From: Posidonia oceanica
Lineage: Eukaryota > Streptophyta > Magnoliopsida > Alismatales > Posidoniaceae
Direction of reading: 5' to 3'
Assembly: GCA_037176725.1 (NCBI GenBank)
Contig: JAZBRS010000014.1
Span: 74,754,501-74,818,500 of the forward strand
DNA: 64,000 bases
Numbering within the stretch: position 1 is the stretch's first letter; each line of letters begins with the position of its first letter. The notes under the pieces are model-generated. The model worked only from the letters and a program-made list of their open reading frames with translations, was not told where the DNA came from and did not search any database. A program made the translations under genes and the position numbers. Positions 55,080-64,000 of this stretch are shown piece by piece.

Positions 55080-56726
55080 CTACTGATAGTACTTCTTGAG
55101 GTAACACAAGTTGACCAACTTGAACTGCTCGACCTGGTCCATGTCCTCAAGAGTTACAGTGCCGCCCGAGAAGATCTGTTTGACCACAAAGGGGCCACGC
55201 CAGTTAGGTCGGAATTTGCCTCAACCATCCGGTAAATGGATGGCGCGCGGAACAAGATCTCCTGACTGGAAGCTTTTGGGCTGGACTTTCTTCAAGAACG
55301 CTCTAGCCATCCTCTTCTAGTAATAGTGAGCATTGTGCATAGCTTGTAGTCTATGCTCATCAATCAAATTCAGTTGGACGCAGTGGTCTTCGACCCATTC
55401 TACCTCTTCCAACTCAACTTCTTGTAGGATCCGCAGTGAGGGGATCTCTACTTCGACAGGTAACACCGCTTCCATGCCGTACACTAGAGAGTACGAGGTG
55501 ACTCCCATCGAGGTCCAGATTGATGTCCTGTAGGCCCAGAGCGCATACGGGAGCTTGTCATGCCAATCCTTGTGGGTTTCTGCCATCTTCTTCATGATTT
55601 TGATAATGTTTTTGTTTGCAGACTCCACTGCTCTGTTCATTTGTGGCCGATAAGGCGAGGACCTGTGATGCTTGATCTTGAGACTCTGCAGGTACTCCTC
55701 GGTTCTTTTGGCAATGAAGTTTGTGCCATTATCAGAGATGATGGAGTGCGGGACCCCATATTGGGCAACGATATTGTTCCTGATAAACTTTTCTGTGGCC
55801 ACAGCGGTGACTGTCTTATAAGAGGCTGCTTCCATCCACTTAGTAAAGTAGTCGATCGCCACCATGATGAAGCGATGACTGTTCGAAGCAGTAGGGGGTA
55901 TTGCGCCAATGACATCGATCCCCCATGTGGAGAAAGGCCTTGGCAAAGACATGTTATGCAGCTGTTGTGGGGGGGCTCTGATAAAGTTGCCATGGATCTG
56001 GCAGTTGTGGCATTTACGCATAAACCAGCAACAGTCTACTTCCATGGTCTGCCAGAAATAGCCTTGAAGCATGATCTTCTTGGCTAGGAGGACGCCATTC
56101 ATGTGCGGGCCACAGGCCCCTGCATGCACTTGAAGCATCAGCATGTCAGCCTCTGACTTGTTCAGGCAGCGTAATTGCATCTGATTGTATGATCTTCTGT
56201 ATAGCTGCCCAGCCCCTAACACATACTTCGACGCCAGACGCGCCAAAGTTCTCTTATCTACTACTGTGGTACCAGGCGGAAGGCTGCCGGACTCCAGGAA
56301 AACTTTAATGTCATGATACCACGGCCGCTCCTCTGCTGAATCTACATCCTCTATGTTCATGCAATGTGTGGGCTGCTCTATGCGGGTAACTAACACATCT
56401 ACTGCACTGTCTCCAGGTATACTGAGCCAGGACACCAGGGTTGCTAGTGCATCTGCATACGCGTTCTTTGCCCTATTCATGTATGTGAAGCAGATGCTCC
56501 CAAATTCTTCTATTAGCTTCAGCAGTTGTTCGTGATATGGCACAAGTTTTGGATCCTTTGTCTTCCAGTCGCCATTCACTTGAGAGATCACCAGCATGGC
56601 GTCGCCGTGCACATGCAGCTTCTGCGCCTTATGCTCAAGGGCGACTTTCAATCCCAAGATGCATGCTTCATACTCTGCTTCATTGTTCGTGCATGTGAAA
56701 GTCAACTTCCTTGCAAAAGGAATCAT
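55080..56726 (-). pseudogene. RNase H C-terminal half and integrase of element D
   Basis: Open for 469 codons (56726-55317). RNase H end: NNEAEYEACILGLKVALEH and ...KNAYADALATL. Integrase zinc domain: HAGACGPHMNG with CHNCQIHG (intact CX2C). Catalytic core: STWGIDVIGAI (first D), IISDNGTNF (second D), MNRAVESANKN (E). After 55317 the frame continues through a TAG (Gln in A) and a TGA (in DG*GKFRPNW, Arg in A) to the natural stop at 55080-55082. Motif-wise all DDE residues are present, unlike A. The two late stops remove the C-terminal domain. Confidence 0.88.
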
Positions 56727-56755
56727 CTGTCCCTAGGGCATGGTCAGCACTACGC

Positions 56756-58240
56756 CTACGCCTCGGCCCTTCTTGTTGACAGTGCCATCAAGTACAGTTG
56801 CCATTGCTCTTGGTCCTTAGGGTCTTTCTCCTCAGAGTCCTCCATTGCAAAGAGGATATCCTCGTCAGGGAACTGCGTCAGGAGTGGCTGGTATTCAGGC
56901 TGAGGAAAATCAGCAAGGTGATCTACCATGGCCTGGCCCTTCATGGATTTCTATGAGACGAAGGTGATGTCGTACTGAGATAACAACACCTACCACTTCA
57001 CACATCTGTCCACCATAGCCGGCTTCTGAATGAGAAACTTGATAGGATCATGCCGGCACAAGAGTTGAACTGGGTATGCCATCATATAATGCCTTAGTTT
57101 CTGTGCAGCCCAGACAAGGGATAAGCAGGTCTTCTCTATTGTGCTGTTCCTAGCCTCGCATTCATTAAACTTCTTGCTCAGGTAGTAAATGGCGCGTTCC
57201 TTCCTACCAGATTCGTCATGTTGGCCCAAGACGGCGCCCATGGAATGTTGCATGGTAGAAAGGTAGAGAAGCAAAGGTCTCCCTGGCGTGGGAGGAACCA
57301 AGACAGGAGGTTTGATCAAAAGCTGCTTGATTTTATCAAATGCCGCCAGGCACTCCTCGTTCCAGTCAATTTGTGCATTCTTCTTCAGGAGCTTGAATAT
57401 GGGTTCACAGATGGGCGTAAGCTATGCAATGAAGCGACTGATATACTGTAAATGCCCAAGTAGGCCACGAACCTGCTTTTCAGTCGTGGGGGGTGGCATG
57501 TCCACGAAGGATTTTGCTTTCATCGGGTCCACTTCAATCCCCCTCTGGCTAACAATGTAGCCTAGAAGTTTGCCAGATGATACCCTAAACATGCATTTAC
57601 TGGAGTTAAGCCTCAGTTTGTATTTCCTCAAGCGGTCAAAGAGCTTCTTTAGGCAAGCAAGGTGATCCTCAGGCTCTTTGGTTTTGGCAACCATGTCATC
57701 TACATAGACCTCCACTTCTTTGTGCATGAGGTCGTGGAAAAGTGTTGTCATGGCGCTCTGATAGGTTGCGCCAGCATTCTTCAACCCAAATGGCATAACT
57801 TGATAACAGAAGACCCCCCAGGGGGTAATGAATGAAGTCTTTGCCATGTCTTCTTCTGCCATTTTGATCTAATTATAGCCGGAGAAGCCGTCCATAAAGG
57901 ATAGCATATTGTGGCCTGCAGTGTTATCAACTAAGACGTCAATATGAGGCAATGGGAAATCGTCCTTGGGACTTGCTTTGTTCAGGTCCCTGTAGTCGAT
58001 ACATATCCAGATTCGGCCATCCTTCTTGGGCACTGGCAAAATGTTTGCAAGCCACTCAAGATAAAGAATGACCTTCAGAAAGTTGACACTGAGCTGCTTC
58101 ATTATCTCTTCTTTGATCATGAGCAGCCACTATGGTCGCAATCTTCTTAGCTTCTGCTTTACTGGCTTGGCATCTGGATTCAAGGGTAGGTTATGGACTA
58201 CTATTTTGATATCGAGACCAACCATGTCTTCATAGCACTA
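56756..58240 (-). pseudogene. Reverse transcriptase and start of RNase H of element D
   Basis: Begins with the pre-RT motif FLKEYADVFA, followed by TAG where the family has Trp. RT: DYRDLNKASPKDDFPLPHI, SFMDGFSGYN followed by TAG (Gln in A), VMPFGLKNAGATYQSAM, EVEVYVDDMVAK (catalytic pair). Then FIA followed by TAG (Gln in A), KPPVLVPPTPGRPLLLYLS and KKFNECEARNSTIEKTCLSL. KW is followed by TAG and VS by TAG (both Gln in A). A frameshift lies between 56944 and 56726 in RNase H. All these nonsense codons are TAG. Confidence 0.87.
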
Positions 58241-60055
58241 GGCGAAGACATCTGCATACTCTTTCAGAAATGCAACGAACTCTGTTCCGGCCTGGGGAGA
58301 TAATAGGGCGCTGATGCAAACTTCTCTGGCTTCCTCGACTGTGCCGATGTTAACAACCTCTGTCTCCTCTTCGGCATGAAGGTTGGGGCCTTCTGGATCA
58401 TCGTCATAGGGCCAGAACTCGGGCAATGGTCCATCATTCTCATCCTCGCCTGCATCATCTTCTTTTCCGTATGCAACAAGTTCTGAGAGGATCTTCTTTT
58501 CGAATGTAGGGTTTGTTATGTCAAAGGAGTGTAGATGTTCTGCTTCTTGGCCCTGGTGACGCCTCAGGATGGTCATACCTACTCGAGTGTTTCCGTATCC
58601 TCGATGCGCGACCTCTGTCCTGGCAACTTCCTCTGTTTGCTCTACTGCTGATGACACTGCTGCTAACTCTGTTTCTGGTACTACCACTGACTCTGCCACT
58701 GCTGGCTCTGCTGATTCAGCTGATTCTGTCACTGTTTGTATTGCCGATGCTTCCCCCTCCATGCTCCTTCTTGAGGAGGGTATAGCAGACTAGTGGCCAA
58801 TCGGGGTATTGCTGGAGTGAGGCATGTTCTGCACCAACCACCTAGACCCGCCTTGTGGCTGCAATGTGATCAGTTCATCCAGTCTAGTGGGGGCCACTGT
58901 CGCCGCGTCTTCTTCAATGACCATGATAGAGGCATGGTCCTTCTGCGAGGAGGGGTCCGTAGCCATGGCTTTCCCCTTCTTCACGGCCACCTGATAGGCT
59001 GCCAGGTCCTCTGTTAGTGACGTGGGCTGTTCTTGGTATAACAGCTCTAAGTCTCCCATCCACGCATCGACCTGGGCCTCAACGGCCACTCCTTCCTCCT
59101 TATCTGAGGGTGAGTCGACGTAGTAAGTGCCGGGGGCCTCTGGCTCTGGCCCGGCTGCTAGATGTACCACAGTTCTGGGTGCTTGCTTTGGCTGGCCTGC
59201 GGGCATGGTAGATTGCAGCGACCTGATCATCAGTGAACCAAACAGATTGGTCAGCAGCGCCGCTGATGGGTGTGCTGCCAAAGTCACTGTCGCAGCTGGA
59301 GGGGAGGCGAAGCTGTTCTTCTGGGAGACCAATGGCTGGGAGGTTGTGCTGTTCGACAAGGCCTCTGGTTCTGGTTGTGATGGTGACTACACGGCCTTTG
59401 ACGCCATGGGGGCCTGCCACGAGAGTTGATCTTTTGAGGCAGGAGGATGTGTGACCGACTGAGCCAGCAGCATTGCTTGTGATACGGCTACTAAAATGGG
59501 TTGAGTCGCGCTGCTGATTGAACTCAGGGATTGACCCGCCAGAGAGGGTGACAGTTATACTGATGCGACTGCAGCCGTGGGCAGACTGGCTAACTGTGCT
59601 TGAGCTAGTGTCTTTGACCTCAGAGCTATTTGTGCTGGCATCAGTGATGCTGACAAGACTGTAGGAAGATCAGAGAGTGTCAAATCAACCAAAGGGTCTG
59701 TCAAATCTGCTGCTTTATGATCTGTGGAAGGAAGGGCCAGACAAACTGACCGAGGTGCTGTTGAGCTGGGCTGGCTTTCGCTGTAGGTCCGGGCTGCCCC
59801 TGCTGTGCTAGACTGTTCCTCATCCAAGTAGTAGTCCTCAACGCAGACCTAGTCTTCTCCCAGTGACGGAGAGCTTTGGCATGGCTCCGACTGCACTACG
59901 GCTTGAACGGTGCTTGAACCTAGGATACCCGCACTTGTGAAGTTAGCGAGGTCCCGGGAAATGATCATTCTTTGATTCTTCGGCTGCGGACGCTTACTTT
60001 CATCAGCTTGGGGGTCGTATCCAAGACCCTCATTGTCTCTTCGCTCCTCTGCCAC
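58241..60055 (-). pseudogene. Protease-RT linker of element D
   Basis: Same frame as RT. Acidic and low-complexity: 58762-58238 is Glu/Ala/Val-rich (ESAESAEPAVAESVVVPETE) ending in a pre-RT segment. 59359-58790 contains APRTVVHLAAGPEPEAPGTY and ATRLDELITL, matching A at 18000-17930. TAG stops at 58790 and 59849. No catalytic domain recognised. Confidence 0.65.
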
Positions 60056-61063
60056 GATCGGCTCAGCGATTCCCTAGCCGTATCGCCCGAGCGGCGTCCC
60101 CTTGACGTAACCCCACCTGTGACAGACGTTTTCGACCATCTGGAAAGGGTTATTGTGAACGGCCAAGGAGTTGACACATTCAAGATCTGGTAAAAAGTTA
60201 ACTGGCTCACATCGATTAACCCAGTATAAAGCATCAGAGAGTTCAGGATCAAAAGGGACAGTCTGTGAAGAGACAGAGGAGACTGCCTCGATCTGCTCCG
60301 TCTCAAAGTTCTCTGCCATAACAACGATGACATCGTCGCCTCGGCGGAACTTGATCATGCGATGGAGGGTCGAGGGGATAACCTGATGCTTGTGGAGCCA
60401 AGGGTGCCCTAGCAGGACGTTGAAGTTAGGCTTCAAGTCAACGACGTAGAATTCCACATCGAATGTGACTGGACCAATGATAAGAGGAATAATCAAAATC
60501 CCTAGAGCATCATGGTGGGTATTATCAAAAGCTGTCATTCCCTTTACAGCCGGAGTAATGTCCTCAGCCTTGAGTCTGAACTTAGTTGCTGTTCGCAAGG
60601 GACAGACGTTAAGGCCTGACCCATTATCGACTAGTGCAAGGGGAATGCGAAAGTTCTTGAATTGTACCGTGACGAACAAGGGTTGGTTATGATTAATCCT
60701 CGTCGGAGGTAACTCATCACTCGTGAAAGTGATGACCTGGGGCTCCGCAATCATTCCGACCATGCTTTCCAAGGCGGCAGGTTCTATGGCTTGGGACACA
60801 TGGGTAGCTTGGAACATGTGAAGAAAAGCCTCGCAGTGTTCGGCAGAGGTGTGTATCAGGTCCCAAATGGATATGTCAGCTTTAACCTTTTTGAGTTGAG
60901 AAGTATTGTCGGCCTTGGGCTGGCCCTTCTTGGTGGTAGGAACTGTGGCTTTGGGGACAGGTTCAGCTGTGGTACGTACATGAGGTTGGCATGATGGTGA
61001 TAGGGTTGTAGGTTGGCCTAAGGGAGGAGGTGCTGCAAGTTCTGGATGACTAGGTCTGGCCAC
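60056..61063 (-). pseudogene. Aspartic protease of element D
   Basis: Open for 329 codons. Active-site motif ALVDNGSGLNVCPLRTATKF near 60610; VEFYVVDLKPNFNVLLGHPW near 60430; TLHRMIKFRRGDDVIVVMAE follows. It ends at TAG 60074-60076 within LGRYG*GI, where A has RYSQGI. It is nearly identical to B (41605-42317) but without B's 2-bp deletion. Confidence 0.85.
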
Positions 61064-63182
61064 TGGTGCTGGGGGTTTGTAGGCCCTCCCCGTTCACGTC
61101 ACTTGCGCACACATTTCTGTGGCGTCACTGTAAGGTACGTGATGGGTGTCCCAAGTTAGGTTGATAACCATGGGAGCGCGTGCAGCGAGCACGAGAGGGG
61201 CTACAGGGGTGCTTATTGGTTGAGGGAGGTATGGACAAAGGGGTTGTTGGGAAGGCAAAGGGGGTGGAGGCTGAGGTCTTCCTAACAGGTGTACGAGAGA
61301 CCCAAGCTGAGGCCTGCCTAGGAGATGTACTGGGGATGCTGGCTGCGGGTTACCTAGTAGGTGTACTGGGGCTTGGGCCCGAGGAAGCATGGTGGCTGGT
61401 GCAGAAGAACACTTCGGCCTGGTGCGCGATCGGATCATATGAACGCCTGACTCGGAGCCGGCGACAGCCGCGAGATAGAGGGAGACTAGAAAGGGAGTAG
61501 AAACATCATGAATAAGCTCAGAAGGGTCTACCACAGCTGTAGGAGATCCGAAAGGGAAAAGAGAATGGATTCCTGAGGTCCTTGCGCCTCCCGAGTAGGA
61601 GTGCTCCAGCAGGGGCTGGTGGACAATATTAGCTGGGGTAGATGCTGATGCAGATGCATGAGATGGTGTGGAAGTGGATGCCTCGTGCGTGTCGATCACA
61701 ATCGTTCCCGATTCAGCGGAGGACGGCATTCAGCGGTTCCACCAGTGGGGCGAACTTCCGCTTCTCAATGGGTGGCCGTCTCTGCCTTTGGAATTGTCCT
61801 TGCTGAACCGATACGGCAGGATAGACCGGTCGAGCGGTGGTAGTGATCTATGGTGTGGGGTGTGCCCTAGGTGCAGGTGCGTAAAAGATCCAAGGAGGGA
61901 CAGGCCGAGAAACCAGATGAACAGGTGTAGTAGGAGAGTTGACGTATGCAACAACGGGTTTCGACGGATCCTTCTTCTTGGGCGATTGTTGTTGCTGCAG
62001 CTGTTGTTGTTGATGGTGCTGTTACCACTGCTGTTATTGCTGGCGAGGGCTTGCTTGGCAAGCACAAAGAGTGTGGGGAAGTTGCCACTCCGCAACGAAC
62101 TCTCTACGCGCGTGCCAGCTCGAATCAATGCAGTGAAGGTCTTGACGGGTTGGATGCTATGCATAGCTCTGGTGGTCTGTACCCTGCACTAGACGTAGTG
62201 CTTTCTCTAGAACATCCATCCTATTATTGATGGGGTCCGAACTAGCAGCTAGAGGTGATGGGGCAGCGGGGGCTGGGACCACGTATGCCGATTGGGTCGC
62301 ACCAAGGTGCTCCTCCAGATCCACCATCACATCGCCAGGTGATGCAATATGATGGGTGGCATACCCATGCTGTGGTGGAGTGTAAGGGGGAATGCATGCT
62401 GAGTTCTGAACTTGATGCAAGGGAGGCGGATAGATGATATGCTGTGCAATGGGTGCAGAATGCTGGAGCAGCAGCGACCGCACCGGTGCGGTGTCGGGCG
62501 TTGGGCCTGTGGGGTACTGCGCTCCAACCAGTCCAAAGGACTGGCCACCAAGTGGCAGAGGTACATGCTGTGTGTGGTGTTGTGCAGATGCAAGAGGCAG
62601 GATACGTGCCCCTACCGTCGGAACTGTGAGCAGTTGAGACGATGGTCTAGGCGGAAGTGTAGAATGAAATGCATGATATGCGGGAGTAGGCCGCACGGGA
62701 ATCTCAGGACCAGCAGGAAAGAAAGAAGGGCGGACTAATAGAGCCATACCCTGCAGCTGCTGGATAGTGTCCATCAGATGCTGGTACTGCTCTTCAGGTG
62801 TCCCATTAGTGGGAACGCTGAATTGCAGCGCCGGCGAGGGGCCAGAGCCAAGAGGTCCAGACTGTCCAGAAGATTGAAGTCCTATGGCAAGAATCGCCGC
62901 AGCAGCAGAAGGGGTGTCAAAAGTGACATATCCCAGAGAAGGTGGGGTCAGAGGCGCCTCTAGATTGCGAAGGGTGGTCATCAAGATAGACTCAGCGACC
63001 AGATCCAGAGGAGCAAACATCTGCCAATGTCCCACGGCATACTGGGGTGCCCTAGGCGATAGAGGGGGAAACCGTGGTGTCACAAGGGGCACAGAAGGGT
63101 TGGAAGCGGGAGTCGGAGGGACCGGAGCGGAAACTGCCTTCGAGGCAAGGGTAAGCAGGGGTTCGATGGTGCGCTGGGCCAT
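61064..63182 (-). pseudogene. gag of element D with two internal deletions
   Basis: Start ATG 63182-63180 (MAQRTIEPLLTLAS), open to 62157, with a Pro/Ser-rich part and a short coiled-coil linker (DPINNRMDVLEKALRLVQ). Compared with B, about 370 bp covering the gag core (B 43880-44250) is deleted near 62160-62200. About 165 bp covering the zinc knuckle (B 43250-43425) is deleted at about 61715. The remaining 62140-61730 and 61729-61090 segments are Ser/Pro-rich linker. This copy cannot make a functional capsid. Confidence 0.83.
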
Positions 63183-64000
63183 TGCTAACCGAGAGCGAGT
63201 CAAAATAGGGCTGCGACGAGTAGAAAGCGGATGAGTTCTACGAGGAGCTATGTTCGCAAAAGCGAATAGCTCAGAAGGAGATGGTCGAGCACAGGTGTCT
63301 CAGAAGAGGTGTCAGTAAGGGGAGGAACTCGAGCTCCTGCTAAGGAACTCGCTCACTGAACTCTGCGAAGGACACAACAGAAACTGGGATTAGAAATAGA
63401 AAATGAAATGTAAATGCATTAAGTTGTGGCATGAATGACATGTATGCTTTCTAGCATGCTCTCTCCCACCAATCTAATGTTTCCTAGCGGATAGTCTACT
63501 TCGGATACCCACAACTGTACAGGTCATCGACTCAGGTTAGAAAAGTAGGTCCCCTGTCTAACTCCTGGCCCAAAGCTCAGGTAATAACAGGGTGGCACGT
63601 TGGTGGCCTCGACCCCGTCGAAGCGTGGGTAGTACCCTCCACTAGCACCAACACGACCCCTGACAAGGGGGACAGACCGACCGACTTACGCCATGCCAAA
63701 GCATCGGGGCAAGAGGCCGGGATCATCCTTCGCAAACTGATAGGTGGACTCAGATGAGAAGATGCATGTCCTATATGATGCTTCATGCGAATGATTAAAG
63801 TCTTTTATCTTGCGTATTTTATTTACTCAAGGGGATGCAAGTGTGTTGATGGCTCTAGTTGGTCCTAGATTTTATTTTTACTTGCCATTTTTAATTAGCC
63901 GTGGGGGAAGCAATCAGTCTCTAATTGTCCTTAGGCTTAATGTAAAAAAGGGAAGAAAATCACCCAAGCATGGCAAGCAAACAACATACATCACAGCAAA
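63183..64000 (-). other. 5' leader of element D (to window end)
   Basis: Very similar to 45193-46000 of B. No gene. By comparison with A, the primer site and 5' LTR should begin a few hundred bases beyond the window. Confidence 0.7.

Larger units (their letters stand above)
50440..64000 (-). mobile_element. Tat-lineage Ty3/gypsy element D
   Basis: Minus-strand element running off the right edge. Right to left: leader, gag with two deletions, protease, linker, RT, RNase H, integrase, spacer, DUF7745/PMD-like accessory pseudogene, hairpin minisatellite M2, polypurine tract, and the LTR at 46232-50439. It is the most complete pol in the window: one frame from 61729 to about 56760 with stops only, then one frameshift, then an open 469-codon RNase H-integrase stretch. 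Confidence 0.88.

Noticed and set aside
1..64000. tRNA, rRNA, snRNA or telomere repeats
   Set aside because: I looked for tRNA-like TTCRANNC/cloverleaf signals, conserved rRNA blocks and TTTAGGG arrays by eye and saw none. A tRNAscan/Rfam search would be decisive.

Overview
This is repeat-dominated nuclear DNA from a land plant, most likely a flowering plant with a large genome. I see no bacterial operon, rRNA, tRNA or intact single-copy host gene. Almost the whole window consists of nested, truncated and tandemly joined LTR retrotransposons. The main family is Ty3/gypsy of the Tat lineage: gag, aspartic protease, RT, RNase H and integrase in that order, a TGGCGACTC-type primer-binding site, and LTRs of 3-4 kb that start TGTWGACACCCCATTTTGA. 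There is also one Athila-like element. Every long coding frame carries premature stops or frameshifts, as expected of old, methylated heterochromatin. Species cannot be named from this sequence. || Layout, left to right. (1) 1-5437 is the 3' untranslated part of a minus-strand Tat element X: a 68-bp minisatellite (1-3417), spacer with a 29-bp repeat, and the last codons of its integrase. (2) 5438-26387 is minus-strand Tat element A: minisatellite, spacer, degenerate pol and gag, leader, primer site and a 3.1-kb 5' LTR. Its minisatellite is interrupted by element F (5666-12364), which has a perfect 5-bp duplication GGTAG. F contains no gag or pol; its only gene-like content is a plus-strand (antisense) plant-mobile-domain-like gene with an intron. 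(3) 26388-29010 is an LTR fragment fused to a plus-strand Tat gag-protease frame (E). (4) 30835-39700 is a minus-strand plant-mobile-domain pseudogene with at least five exons; one intron holds an Athila-like gag-protease-only element H (31258-38424). (5) 41605-46230 is a truncated minus-strand Tat gag-protease (B), whose 5' LTR (46232-50439) is at the same time the 3' LTR of the next element. (6) 50440-64000 is minus-strand Tat element D: polypurine tract, a second minisatellite built of small hairpins, a DUF7745/PMD-like accessory pseudogene, a nearly complete pol, and a gag with two internal deletions. Its 5' LTR lies beyond the window. || How the parts relate. In the Tat copies the order is LTR - primer site - leader - gag - protease - RT/RNase H - integrase - accessory gene and/or tandem repeats - polypurine tract - LTR. 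The region between pol and the 3' LTR is hypervariable and holds a different minisatellite in D than in X and A. Two themes recur. First, five sequence-unrelated repeat families here contain a short inverted repeat inside each unit; in two of them (50961-51999 and 24290-25290) the two arms change together between units. Second, premature stops in E and D are overwhelmingly TAG at positions where related copies, or a Gln-rich context, indicate CAG. This pattern is expected from cytosine methylation and deamination.
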